Shown: piece after piece, positions 26,890 to 34,886 of the stretch | Numbering within the stretch: the stretch's first letter is position 1 | Layout of the letters: each line of letters starts with the position of its first letter | Source: Bacillota bacterium | GTDB lineage: Bacteria; Bacillota; UBA4882; UBA8346 | Assembly: GCA_023402395.1 (NCBI GenBank) | Contig: JAEYGI010000016.1 | Coordinates: 1-64,000, forward strand | Direction: 5' to 3' | Length of the DNA: 64,000 bases | The notes under the pieces: generated by a model | Database searches by the model: none | The model's input: the letters and a program-made list of their open reading frames with translations, nothing else | What the model was told of the DNA's origin: nothing | Made by a program: the position numbers and the translations under genes

Positions 26890-27000
26890 TCATGTCGAAA
26901 ATGATTGCCTTGGGACGCCAAGGGAACCTTCCGGTGTCGAAAAATATCTGGTTTTACCGGAGAAAAGATCTTTGGCGAGCCGGAAGCGATCGCCGGAAAG
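26890..27000. repeat. CCGGA-type intergenic island R2
   Basis: Contains CCGGTGTCGAAAAATATCTGG, a variant of the core found at ~14.93 and ~38.04 kb, plus CCGGAGAAAAGATCTTTGG. It carries no gene. Confidence 0.45.
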
Positions 27001-27002
27001 GG

Positions 27003-27050
27003 AAATAAATAGCGGCCGGGGAAATTGACTTTACCCGGCCGCCGTTTTTC
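27003..27050. terminator. Terminator between convergent lipoprotein and lectin genes
   Basis: GCGGCCGGG and CCCGGCCGC arms with CGTTTTTC on the plus side and AAATAAAT on the other, so usable in both directions. Confidence 0.82.
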
Positions 27051-27064
27051 ATTAATCGGCTACA

Positions 27065-28978
27065 TCATCGTTTCCAGTCGCGGTCACGGCCACGCTCTTG
27101 ATCCCGGTCCCGGCCCCGGTCCTGATCCCGATCCGGTTCCCGCCGTGACGGCGGTTGGCTATCGAGCCGCAAAGCGGCGCCACCGCTGGAATTGAGATAA
27201 ACCCAACTGTCGGTCCCTTTCACGATCAGCCGGATCCCGTCTCTATAGACCGCCGCGGCTGGATTGGCGTCGGTCCGGCCGCCGCCGGGCACCTCCGACC
27301 AACCGCTCCAGCGCCGGTTGGAATACAATGCGTTGGAGTAAATCCGGTCATCGGTTCCGCGCACGAAAACCCACAAATCATTGGCAAAGCTCACCAGCGT
27401 CGGGCCGGAACTGGTCCGGCCGTTATCGGGAATCTCTTCCCAGCGGCTCCAGGAACCAGAGAACCAGCGAATCAGGATCCGGTTATCCATACCGCGAACC
27501 GCCAAACAAAGCCGGCCGCCGTAAGTTGCCAACGCCGGCTCGGATGCGGTGGCGCCGTCCAGCGCTGACCACCGGCTCCAGGAACCTTCCCGGTTCATGA
27601 CACTGATATAAAGCCGGTTGTCCGTGCCGCGAACCGCCGCGAACAATTGATTGTTATACACGGCCAGCGCCGGGCCGGATCGGGTCTCCCCATCCAACTT
27701 CCGCCAATCGCTCCACGACCGATCATACCGGCTGACCCAGATCCCATTATCGGTTCCCCGGGCCATGGCATACAATCTGCCGCCGTACTCGGCCAGGGCC
27801 GGTCCGGAAGAGGTGGCGCCGCTCAGTTTGGTCCAACCCGAATCAATCCCATACTTGATATAGACACCGTTATCGGTGCCCCGAACCATGGTCACCAAGC
27901 GGTTGTCGTAAACCGCGACCGCCGGGCCGGAAGAAGTCTGTCCGTCCGGATAACGCTCCCAGCCGCTCCAATTCCCTTTCGGTTGCTGAGGCTCCGGGGT
28001 CGGAGCCGGCCGTGGCGGCGGATTGAAGACCGGCGGTTCCGGTTTCGGCGGAGCAGGGCCGCCAGGACGACCGCCGCCCGTTCCATCCAGGGAATTGACG
28101 TAAATGTTGTTGTCCGTGCCCCGGACCATCAAATGCAGCTTGCCACCGGCCGCCGCGATGGCCGGCGCCGAAGCCGTGGAGCCGTTCAGTTCCGACCAGC
28201 CGCTCCAACGGCTTTGCTCCAGGGAATTAAGATAAACGCCGTTATCCGTGCCCCGGACTACAAAATAAAGCCGGTTTCGGTATTCGGCGAAGGCTGGGGT
28301 GTCCGGCGTCCGGCCGTCGCCCGGGATCTCGGACCAGTCGGCCGAAGCCAGCGGGTCGAAATTTACGTAAATCCGGTTGCCGGGGCCGCGAACCGCCGCT
28401 GCCAGCCGGCCGCTAAAAACCCCGATGAACGGCCCTGATTCGGCCCGGCCGCCGATATTCTTCCATTTATCCCAGGCCCCGCTCTTAGTAATGTTGTTGA
28501 TGTAAATCTGGTTGTCCTTGCCACGCACGGCCAGATAAACCCGATCTTTGTAAACCACGGCCGACGGATCGGCGGTGATCGCAATTTCGGGAATCTTAAT
28601 AAACATGGTCCTTGAGCCGATGTCGATTGTTTTTGGAAAGTTCGTTTCCAGCTCGCCGCTGGCATTGCGGTAGACATACCGGTCCTTGCCGTCGAGCCGG
28701 ACAATTACCGGCCCCCCGGAGGTCTGGAGCTTCTGTTCCCCCCAGCCGCTCCAGGAACCCATCGAATTCATCCGGTTGATAAAGACCTTGGAATTGCTCC
28801 CTCGGACCGCGGCGATCAGGCTGTCGCCGTCCGCCGTCAGCCAGGGGCGAGCCGACGTCTGCCCGCCGACGGCGTTCCAGTCCCGCCGGGGCGCATCGGC
28901 GTTCCCGGTTCCGGCCAGGCCCAGCAGGATCGTTAAAAATACCAGGAGAGAACCGATCGTTCGCCGCTTGATAGCCAT
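27065..28978 (-). CDS. Secreted PLL-like beta-propeller lectin with two propellers
   Basis: 637 residues with a signal peptide (MAIKRRTIGSLLVFLTILL, cleavage near GNA-DA). About twelve ~48-residue blades carry the motif VRGTDN-xIYxN...WSGWSE...SSGPALA-Y-xRL, split 6+6 by a Pro-rich linker near the middle. The C-terminal tail is a highly charged Arg/Asp/Gln low-complexity stretch of ~25 residues. The blades resemble the Photorhabdus PLL/PHL fucose-binding lectin family, in which each blade interface can bind sugar; the ligand here is unknown. The start is uncertain: ATG 28978 fits the signal peptide, and a TTG at 28987 has better spacing to GGAG. A structured leader lies upstream. Confidence 0.85.
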   Translation of the reverse strand: MAIKRRTIGSLLVFLTILLGLAGTGNADAPRRDWNAVGGQTSARPWLTADGDSLIAAVRGSNSKVFINRMNSMGSWSGWGEQKLQTSGGPVIVRLDGKDRYVYRNASGELETNFPKTIDIGSRTMFIKIPEIAITADPSAVVYKDRVYLAVRGKDNQIYINNITKSGAWDKWKNIGGRAESGPFIGVFSGRLAAAVRGPGNRIYVNFDPLASADWSEIPGDGRTPDTPAFAEYRNRLYFVVRGTDNGVYLNSLEQSRWSGWSELNGSTASAPAIAAAGGKLHLMVRGTDNNIYVNSLDGTGGGRPGGPAPPKPEPPVFNPPPRPAPTPEPQQPKGNWSGWERYPDGQTSSGPAVAVYDNRLVTMVRGTDNGVYIKYGIDSGWTKLSGATSSGPALAEYGGRLYAMARGTDNGIWVSRYDRSWSDWRKLDGETRSGPALAVYNNQLFAAVRGTDNRLYISVMNREGSWSRWSALDGATASEPALATYGGRLCLAVRGMDNRILIRWFSGSWSRWEEIPDNGRTSSGPTLVSFANDLWVFVRGTDDRIYSNALYSNRRWSGWSEVPGGGRTDANPAAAVYRDGIRLIVKGTDSWVYLNSSGGAALRLDSQPPSRREPDRDQDRGRDRDQERGRDRDWKR

Positions 28979-29217
28979 TGTAGACAAACAAACCACTCCT
29001 TTCATTATAATTCCGGTGATGGAATCCAACCGTTGCCAGACGAAAGGTCGAAATCACCGGAACACGATTCGATTTTGGTCGTCGCTTCGATCTTTGATGG
29101 TGATTAGACGCGTGTTTCGTTTCAGTTGGTTCCGGATTGTTAATGATTTATTTGAGAAATTCCAACGGAAATATTTCGGAAAATCAATTTGATTCTCCTG
29201 CAACCGGATGGAAAAAA

Positions 29218-29330
29218 CGTATAAAATAAAAGCCCGCCCAGGACCGGGCACGCTTTAACGCCTCCGGGATTGGCCGAGGCTAGGAGCTTGTGTGAGTAAT
29301 CCTTTTTACGGATATAAAACACAAGTTAAT
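29218..29330 (-). promoter_or_regulatory. Structured RNA leader with terminator between thiC and the lectin gene
   Basis: On the minus strand the order is: a CTTGTGT/ACACAAG stem enclosing ATCC/GGAT, a GCCTC/GAGGC-type hairpin, then GCCCG/CGGGC followed by TTTTATTTT (29222-29250). It may be only the 3' end and terminator of thiC, or an attenuating riboswitch of the lectin gene. I could not match it to a known riboswitch class. Confidence 0.45.
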
Positions 29331-29383
29331 ATGTAGCTACACTATACACCACATGTTGCGGTTGTCCCAATACATGCACAAAC

Positions 29384-30700
29384 TCAGCCTTCGTCCTTCC
29401 GGCAAAGGCTTACCGTTTCGCCGCTTAAGATCCGGTTGACGTTCCGCACCGCGCACATCTTGCCGCACATGGTGCAGGAATCCTCAAACTCCGGAGCGGA
29501 CTCGGCGCGGTACCGCCGGGCTTTCTCCGGATCGATGGCCAGCCGGAACATTTCTTCCCAATCCAGGGCTTTGCGGGCGCGGCTCATCGCCAGATCCCAG
29601 TCCCGGGCGGCCGGAATTCCCTTGGCGATGTCGGCGGCGTGGGCGGCGATCTTGGCGGCGATGATCCCTTCGACCATGTCCTCCTCGTCGGGCAGGCGCA
29701 AATGCTCGGCCGGCGTGACGTAGCAAAGAAAATCGGCCCCCGCCATGGCGGCCACCGCGCCTCCAATGGCGCTGGTGATATGATCATAGCCGGGCGCGAT
29801 ATCGGTGACCAGCGGGCCGAGCACATAAAAGGGCGCGCCGTGACAAAGCCGCTTTTCCAGGACCATGTTGGCGGCGATCTCATTTAAGGCCATGTGGCCG
29901 GGGCCTTCGATCATCACCTGGACATCCCGTTCCCAGGCCCGCTTGGTCAACTCGCCGAGGATCACCAATTCCTGAATCTGAACCGCGTCGGTAGCGTCGG
30001 CGATGCTGCCCGGCCGGCAGGCGTCGCCGAGACTGATCGTTACGTCATAGGCGCGGCAGATTTCCAGAATGGCGTCGAAATGTTCGTAAAAGGGGTTTTC
30101 ATTTCCGGTCAATTCCATCCAGGCGAATAAAAGCGAGCCGCCCCGCGAGACGATGTTGGTCACCCGCGGGTTGGCCTTGAAATGTTTGACCGTCTCGCGA
30201 GTCAAGCCGGCGTGAATGGTCATGAAGTCTACCCCGTCCCGGGCGTGGGTTTCGATGACTCCCAGCAGATCGGCGGCGGTCAGGTCGGTCAGTTCCCGGT
30301 CGTAAAAACCCACCGCGTCGTAAATGGGAACGGTGCCGATCATGGCCGGGCTGGTCGAGATCAGTTTCCGCCGGAACTCTTGCGTTTTGCCGTAGGAGCT
30401 GAGATCCATAATCGCTTCGGCTTTCAACGCCAGCGCTTTCCGGACCTTGGCCAGTTCCGGCTCGAAGTCGGGACAGTCCCGGGACACGCCGAGATTGACG
30501 TTGATCTTGGTCCGCAGCCCCTGTCCGACCCCTTCGGGGTCCAACGACCGATGATTGCGGTTGGCCGGAATCACCGCCTGGCCGGCGGCGATCAAGCCGC
30601 CTAGCCGTTGGGGATCGATTCGCTCCTTGATGGCGACCCGCTCCATTTGTTCCGTGATCAGTCCGGCCCGGGCCGCTTCCATTTGAGTATGGTATTTCAT
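29384..30700 (-). CDS. thiC: Phosphomethylpyrimidine synthase ThiC
   Basis: A 438-residue radical-SAM enzyme that converts aminoimidazole ribotide to HMP-phosphate in thiamine pyrimidine synthesis. Diagnostic blocks: KINVNLGVSRD, AIMDLSSYG, GVDFMTIHAGLT, SRGGSLLFAWM, SLGDACRPGS, MIEGPGHMALNE, FYVLGPLVTDIAPGYDHITSAIGGA and the C-terminal Fe-S cluster site CTMCGKMCAVR (Cx2Cx4C). It is the short bacterial form without the N-terminal extension. AAGGAG lies 8 nt before the ATG. A TPP riboswitch and a promoter are directly upstream, so thiamine represses it. Other thi genes are not in the window. Confidence 0.97.
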   Translation of the reverse strand: MKYHTQMEAARAGLITEQMERVAIKERIDPQRLGGLIAAGQAVIPANRNHRSLDPEGVGQGLRTKINVNLGVSRDCPDFEPELAKVRKALALKAEAIMDLSSYGKTQEFRRKLISTSPAMIGTVPIYDAVGFYDRELTDLTAADLLGVIETHARDGVDFMTIHAGLTRETVKHFKANPRVTNIVSRGGSLLFAWMELTGNENPFYEHFDAILEICRAYDVTISLGDACRPGSIADATDAVQIQELVILGELTKRAWERDVQVMIEGPGHMALNEIAANMVLEKRLCHGAPFYVLGPLVTDIAPGYDHITSAIGGAVAAMAGADFLCYVTPAEHLRLPDEEDMVEGIIAAKIAAHAADIAKGIPAARDWDLAMSRARKALDWEEMFRLAIDPEKARRYRAESAPEFEDSCTMCGKMCAVRNVNRILSGETVSLCRKDEG

Positions 30701-30805
30701 CGTAAGATCTCCTTCGTTTCATTGATTCGCCATCGGGCGGTATTTCTGGGGGTGCCATCCCGCGAGCCGGCACCGCGCTCCGGGTCCGCCGGAAATTGGG
30801 CCGAA

Positions 30806-30935
30806 TAAACAAAAAAGCCCGCCATAGGCAAGCTGCAAATCATCGCTTCCGCTTCCCTACGTTGGAATAACCCACATCAGGTTCAAAGGGTTGAGATTGC
30901 TCTCTCTCAGCCTTGCGGCACCCCCAGCTTTAAAA
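30806..30935 (-). promoter_or_regulatory. TPP riboswitch (THI element) with intrinsic terminator
   Basis: The minus strand carries the conserved GGGGTGCC, GGCTGAGA, ACCCTTTGAACCTGAT and CGTAGGGAAGC blocks of the thiamine-pyrophosphate aptamer (about 30845-30932). A GCTTGCC/GGCGGGC hairpin and a T6 run at 30810-30833 form the expression platform ahead of thiC. Confidence 0.95.
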
Positions 30936-30956
30936 CAACTATTCGATTCTGCTCTT

Positions 30957-30985
30957 ACTATAACGCAAAACGGCACCGGTGTAAA
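30957..30985 (-). promoter_or_regulatory. Promoter of thiC
   Basis: On the minus strand, TTTACA, 17 nt, TATAGT, ending about 25 nt ahead of the TPP aptamer. Confidence 0.75.
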
Positions 30986-31010
30986 GGAGAGATTTTTTAA
31001 ATTTTAGAAT

Positions 31011-31034
31011 GAAAAAGGCCCCTGGTTAGGGGGC
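31011..31034 (-). terminator. Terminator of the decayed gene
   Basis: Minus strand: GCCCC, CTAACCA loop, GGGGC, then CTTTTT, about 25 nt after the relic's TAA. Confidence 0.75.
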
Positions 31035-31060
31035 ATATGAAGGGTTGAGCTAATTTTCAA

Positions 31061-31262
31061 TTAATAATGCGCGCTGGGTCCTATCAGCGTAATAATGCCG
31101 CCACCATTGATCGAATCGATTATCACTTTTCTGAAGTCTCAGGTACAACCAGGACTTTAGAAGTGCGCGGCAATGCTACTAACTTACTATAAGTATCGGG
31201 AAATTTCTCGGGACCTTTATAGGCCTAAAGTCTTATTCCTAAAAATTGTATATTGTTCCATC
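31061..31262 (-). pseudogene. Relic of a protein-coding gene (C-terminal part, frameshifted)
   Basis: On the minus strand the conceptual product reads GPEKFPDTYSKLVALPRTSK, then VLVVPETSEK, meets TGA, and continues one base over as VIIDSINGGGIITLIGPSAHY before TAA and a terminator. An in-frame TAG lies further upstream. Coding-like residues on both sides of a single-base shift, plus the matching terminator, indicate a decayed gene rather than noise. The family is not recognised. Its 5' part is cut off close to the MITE copy at 31272. Confidence 0.55.
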
Positions 31263-31271
31263 CTTTGTTGT

Positions 31272-31359
31272 TATATAAGTTGAATTAAATATCTAATATA
31301 CATCATGTCCCTAATACCGGCCATGATGAAATTGTAAGGAATTTATTTCATCCTATATA
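31272..31359 (-). mobile_element. MITE-like palindromic element, copy 3 (inverted)
   Basis: Reverse complement of copies 1 and 2: on the minus strand TATATAGGATGAAATAAATT, CATCATGGCCGG, GGACATGATGTATATTAGA, TTTAATTCAACTTATATA. Its left end overlaps the last three codons and stop of osmC. Confidence 0.75.
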
Positions 31360-31746
31360 AACCGTCCGGATTATGAATTCCGGCGGGTGATCGAGATGTT
31401 TCTTGACCGCGCAGGCGCCGGCGGCCCGGATTACCGCTTCGCGATATTGTTCGGGAAATTCCGGGGGCAATTTGATGTCAATGCCGACCTTCTCAATCAA
31501 ACCGGTTTCCTGGTTTTTTTCGAACCGAAGCGCCAGTCCGATTCCATCAGTGGCGATCCCCCGTTTCCGGCAGAAGCTTAGCACATAGAACCCGGCGCAA
31601 GTGCCGATGGAACCCAGAAACAAATCAAAGGGGGACGGCTCGGCTCCTTCGCCGCCCGCGGCCACCGGCTGATCGGTTCGGATGGTGAACCCTTTGAACT
31701 CGGCGTCAACTTTGCTTCCGCCTGGAAATACGATCTTCATTTCCAT
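31348..31746 (-). CDS. OsmC/Ohr-family protein
   Basis: 132 residues of the OsmC-like fold: MEMKIVFPGGSKVDAEFKGF, the AEPSPFDLFLGSIGTCAGFY helix with the conserved Cys, a second Cys-helix ACAVKKHLDHPPEF. OsmC/Ohr proteins reduce organic hydroperoxides through two cysteines; this YhfA-like branch is poorly characterised, so peroxidase activity is probable rather than certain. I start at ATG 31746, which matches the usual N-terminus; in-frame codons further upstream have no good site. The final codons TAT ATA GGA TGA coincide with the terminal bases of MITE copy 3, so the native C-terminus appears to have been replaced. Confidence 0.85.
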   Translation of the reverse strand: MEMKIVFPGGSKVDAEFKGFTIRTDQPVAAGGEGAEPSPFDLFLGSIGTCAGFYVLSFCRKRGIATDGIGLALRFEKNQETGLIEKVGIDIKLPPEFPEQYREAVIRAAGACAVKKHLDHPPEFIIRTVYIG

Positions 31747-31912
31747 CCCCATCATCCTTTCCATCCGCATGATGCTGCGACACTCAGGCCCGCCCTGGAG
31801 CGGAACCTTTTTCGTATATCGTAACGTAAAGTCATTTCCTTGGTTCCCATTGGCATGAGACAGGCGCACTTTAACAAGTGTAGATGGTTGATTTTGCTGA
31901 ACTGCTCCGCTT

Positions 31913-31951
31913 GATACAAAAAACCGGGTCCATGGCCCGGTTTTTTGTATC
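31913..31951. terminator. Long bidirectional terminator
   Basis: A perfect 16-bp inverted repeat (GATACAAAAAACCGGG with CCCGGTTTTTTGTATC) around a 7-nt loop serves the secreted protein gene on its right. Confidence 0.88.
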
Positions 31952-31968
31952 GGTAAGTTCAGTTCATC

Positions 31969-32478
31969 TTAGAAGTTAAATTCGATAGAGAAATGAGTAG
32001 CGTCGTCATCGCCGATGATGAAGCCGCGGATCTTCGTATCCAGATCCCGATCGGAGGGGGCATCGCGCCGGTAGCGGCGTTCTCTGTCGTCAAAATCCCA
32101 GCCGCGATCCATCCTGCCGCGATTCCGGCGCAGGATCTCCATTGCCAGTTCACGGGCACGCAGCGAATGATAGATGGCGTCCCGATAATCCCTTTTCCTG
32201 TATTCGTCCTGGGCGTACCGTTGCTGTCCGAAGGCCTGCCCCAACCCGCGCCGGTCATAACGGCGGGAACGGGAAGCGGCATCCTGCGCGGCTCTAAGCA
32301 CTCTGGAAGTTCGCTGCAGCACCTCCCGGGCATCATCCCGCAACCGGTCATCCTGTCTCCATCCCGGACCACCGTGGCGACCCGGGCCACCCGGGCCGCC
32401 TTTGGCCAGCGCCGGCAGGACCCCGGTCAGCAGCAAGCCGAGCGCAAGCAACAATGCTATCATTGAAAAACGTTTCAT
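31969..32478 (-). CDS. Small secreted Arg/Asp-rich protein of unknown function
   Basis: 169 residues. A clean signal peptide (MKRFSMIALLLALGLLLTGV, cleavage near ALA-KG) precedes a Gly/Pro-rich spacer. A highly charged helical region follows (DDAREVLQRTSRVLRAAQDAASRSRRY; DYRDAIYHSLRARELAMEILRRNRG), then an Asp/Arg-rich segment. The C-terminus FSIEFNF alternates and ends in Phe, as in many outer-membrane-targeted proteins, though the protein is too short for a normal barrel. I do not recognise the family. A GGGGGAA site precedes the ATG, and the gene stands alone with its own terminator. Confidence 0.7.
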   Translation of the reverse strand: MKRFSMIALLLALGLLLTGVLPALAKGGPGGPGRHGGPGWRQDDRLRDDAREVLQRTSRVLRAAQDAASRSRRYDRRGLGQAFGQQRYAQDEYRKRDYRDAIYHSLRARELAMEILRRNRGRMDRGWDFDDRERRYRRDAPSDRDLDTKIRGFIIGDDDATHFSIEFNF

Positions 32479-32783
32479 TTATAGTTCCCCCTTCTTTAAT
32501 GACTGGTATACATTATGCCGTGGTCCCGGCTTAGTGAATCAAAACTTTGACGGCTGGCCGCGAATTTTTGTTCCAAGATTACGCTTTGATTTTATCAATA
32601 AAAGCCTCCATTATCAAAAGCGGATTTGAATTAGCGATATTCAAGCAATAAAGAATAGTGCAATAATTCTTCAATGCCGGGCTTGGTCCTTTTAGGAAAA
32701 GATGGAATATCTGTAAACAATCTGTTAAGAGCCGCTGGCTTCTTCTCGCGCAGAAATCATTATCCGCCATCCAGATCACGGCG
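32479..32783. other. Intergenic region without a supported gene
   Basis: An A/T-rich gap of about 305 bp upstream of the small secreted protein and downstream of glgP. Short open frames on both strands lack ribosome binding sites. I see no repeat copy in it. Confidence 0.5.
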
Positions 32784-32812
32784 CGAAAAAACCACCGGCA
32801 TCGCCGGTGGTT
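32784..32812 (-). terminator. Terminator of glgP
   Basis: Minus strand ACCACCGGC, GAT, GCCGGTGGT, then TTTTTTCGC, about 40 nt after the stop. Confidence 0.88.
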
Positions 32813-32849
32813 GCATCATTGCCCATAATATAATGACTGCTATGCCTTC

Positions 32850-34496
32850 TCAGCCGGCCTGAGCGGCCGGTTTGGCGGCGGAGTCGCCATCCCGCCTGTA
32901 CATCAGCTCGTAATACTCGCGGACCATCCGGGCGGCGGAAAAACGCCACTCCGACATTTCGATGCTGGATTTCATCATTTCCAGCCACTTGGCGCGATTC
33001 CCGTAATAGGTGGGGATCACGTCATTCAGCAGCACATAGTACAGGGCGTCGGCATCGGCCCAGTCCTGATCGCAATGGGAACAACCGTCCCCGATCTGCC
33101 AGCCGTTCACCCCGTGACAGCAGCCTTCCGGCCACCAGCCGTCGAGAATGCTGAAGTTCATGACCCCGTTCATGGCCGCTTTCATCCCCGAGGTGCCGCT
33201 GGCCTCCATCGGCCGGACCGGGTTGTTCAGCCAGACATCGCACCCCCGGGTCAGGAGCTTCCCGATCTTCATGTCGTAATTCTGCAGGAAGACCACGCTT
33301 TCCGGGTAACGCTTGGACATCTCATAAAGCCGGTAGACAATGCCCTTGCCTTCCAAATCGTTGGGATGCGCTTTCCCGGAAAAGATCAACTGCAGCTTGC
33401 CTTCGTTGAGCAAGGGTTCGATCACGTCCGGCCGCCGGAAGATCAGATCGCCCCGTTTGTAAGGGGCCGCCCGCCGCGCGAAACCGATGGTCAACGCGTT
33501 TTCGTTCAGTTTAACCCCATTGCGCTCCGCGATCTCCGCGAGCATCTCCCGTTTGATCTCCTGATGAGACGCCCAAAGATCGACCCCGGTCCCGGCTGCC
33601 AACGCAATCCGCGAATCCTGCCAGGTTCCGTTGTGCACGCCGTTGGTCACGGCGATGATTGGCGAACCGCCCTCCACGTGCTGCCACATGTTCCGAGCGG
33701 TATGGCCGTGCAATTCGGCCACGGCGTTCGCTTTGCGCGACAGCCGCAGTCCGGCCACGGTCATTCCGAACGGATCGCCGCCCAGCCGGGCCATTTGATT
33801 GTAATCCAGCCCGTTATAGGCGCCCATATATTGCAAAAGATGATGCCCGTGAACCTCGTTCCCGGCCATGATCGGCGTATGAGTCGTGAACACGATCTGC
33901 TCGCGGGTCCGATCCCAGGCCTCTTCGAAGCTCTTGCCTTCGCCGTGCATTTTCTCGCGGATCAGTTCGATCCCGGCCACTACCGGATGGCTGTCGTTAA
34001 AGTGAAAAACATCCGGGTGGATTCCCAAAGCCCGCAATGCCCGGACTCCGCCGACGCCCAAAATAATCTCCTGCGCGATCCGTTCCTCATTGAACCAGCC
34101 ATACAATTGGCCGGTGATCAAGCGATCGGCGTTCTCCCACAGATTGGCGTCGAGCAAATACAGCGGGACATTGCCGAACCGGTCGCATTTCCAAACCTTC
34201 AGCCGGACCGGACGGTTCCGGATCCAGACTTCGACGATCACCCCGGTATCCTGGAGAAAGTCGTAGTTGTATTCCGGGAAGCAGTCGTACAGCTTGCCGT
34301 CCTCCCGGATGACCTGGGTGGTGTACCCTTGACGCCACAGGATTCCGACGCCGACCATCGGATAATTTCCGTCCTTGGCCGCTTTCAAAATGTCTCCGGC
34401 CAAGATGCCGAGTCCGCCGGAGTAAATCCGGAAATCCTCATGCAAGCCGAATTCCATGCAAAAATAGGCCACCAACGGCTGGTTCCCCTGATTCAT
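32850..34496 (-). CDS. glgP: Alpha-glucan (glycogen/maltodextrin) phosphorylase, GT35 short form
   Basis: 548 residues of the AgP-type short phosphorylase that releases glucose-1-phosphate from alpha-1,4-glucans. N-terminal VAYFCMEFGLHEDFRIYSGGLGILAGD is diagnostic. GVGGVRALRALGI, HFNDSHP and FTTHTPIMAGNEVH follow, then FARRAAPYKRGDLI and the PLP/phosphate-site block NNPVRPMEASGTSGMKAAMNG. It lacks the large N-terminal regulatory part of the 800-residue enzymes. AAGGAG lies 7 nt before the ATG. It sits downstream of the GH9 gene but has its own upstream TATAAT and is separated by a terminator. Confidence 0.93.
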   Translation of the reverse strand: MNQGNQPLVAYFCMEFGLHEDFRIYSGGLGILAGDILKAAKDGNYPMVGVGILWRQGYTTQVIREDGKLYDCFPEYNYDFLQDTGVIVEVWIRNRPVRLKVWKCDRFGNVPLYLLDANLWENADRLITGQLYGWFNEERIAQEIILGVGGVRALRALGIHPDVFHFNDSHPVVAGIELIREKMHGEGKSFEEAWDRTREQIVFTTHTPIMAGNEVHGHHLLQYMGAYNGLDYNQMARLGGDPFGMTVAGLRLSRKANAVAELHGHTARNMWQHVEGGSPIIAVTNGVHNGTWQDSRIALAAGTGVDLWASHQEIKREMLAEIAERNGVKLNENALTIGFARRAAPYKRGDLIFRRPDVIEPLLNEGKLQLIFSGKAHPNDLEGKGIVYRLYEMSKRYPESVVFLQNYDMKIGKLLTRGCDVWLNNPVRPMEASGTSGMKAAMNGVMNFSILDGWWPEGCCHGVNGWQIGDGCSHCDQDWADADALYYVLLNDVIPTYYGNRAKWLEMMKSSIEMSEWRFSAARMVREYYELMYRRDGDSAAKPAAQAG

Positions 34497-34581
34497 GCCA
34501 ATTCTCCTTCCTTCGGATGGTAATGATATTGCGATCGTTTCGGTAATAATAATGTTATGTTACAGATACATTCCGGAGTCC

Positions 34582-34650
34582 TAATTATACGGGAACCCGT
34601 TGCAAAAAAAAACCCCCGCCGAGCTGGGAAATGGTGGTCCGGCTGGAGAA
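34582..34650 (-). promoter_or_regulatory. Hairpin with T9 run and -10 box upstream of glgP
   Basis: On the minus strand an imperfect CCAGCCG/CGGCGGG hairpin is followed by nine T (34603-34611), then TATAAT about 25 nt on. Either the end of an upstream short transcript or an attenuator in the glgP leader; the -35 is poor. Confidence 0.4.
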
Positions 34651-34803
34651 ACGGAAAAATTCAGACGGAGCCGCCGTGAACGGCAAGACCGGGCTGAGCC
34701 CTTCAATAACCCAACCGCTTTTTTACCCTAGGTTTCCAGGATAACCATTAACCTTCATCGAGATTGGATAATAAACACCCGAAAGCTTCCACCCAGGGCA
34801 AAT

Positions 34804-34833
34804 AAAACAGATCCCGCGATTGGGATCTGTTTT
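34804..34833. terminator. Terminator of the GH9 cellulase gene
   Basis: AAAACAGATCCC and GGGATCTGTTTT, 6-nt loop; T runs in both directions. Confidence 0.88.
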
Positions 34834-34886
34834 GGTTTTATCGATCGAAGATCGTCGCTCTCAAAACCGGTTCCGTTTGCTCCTCC

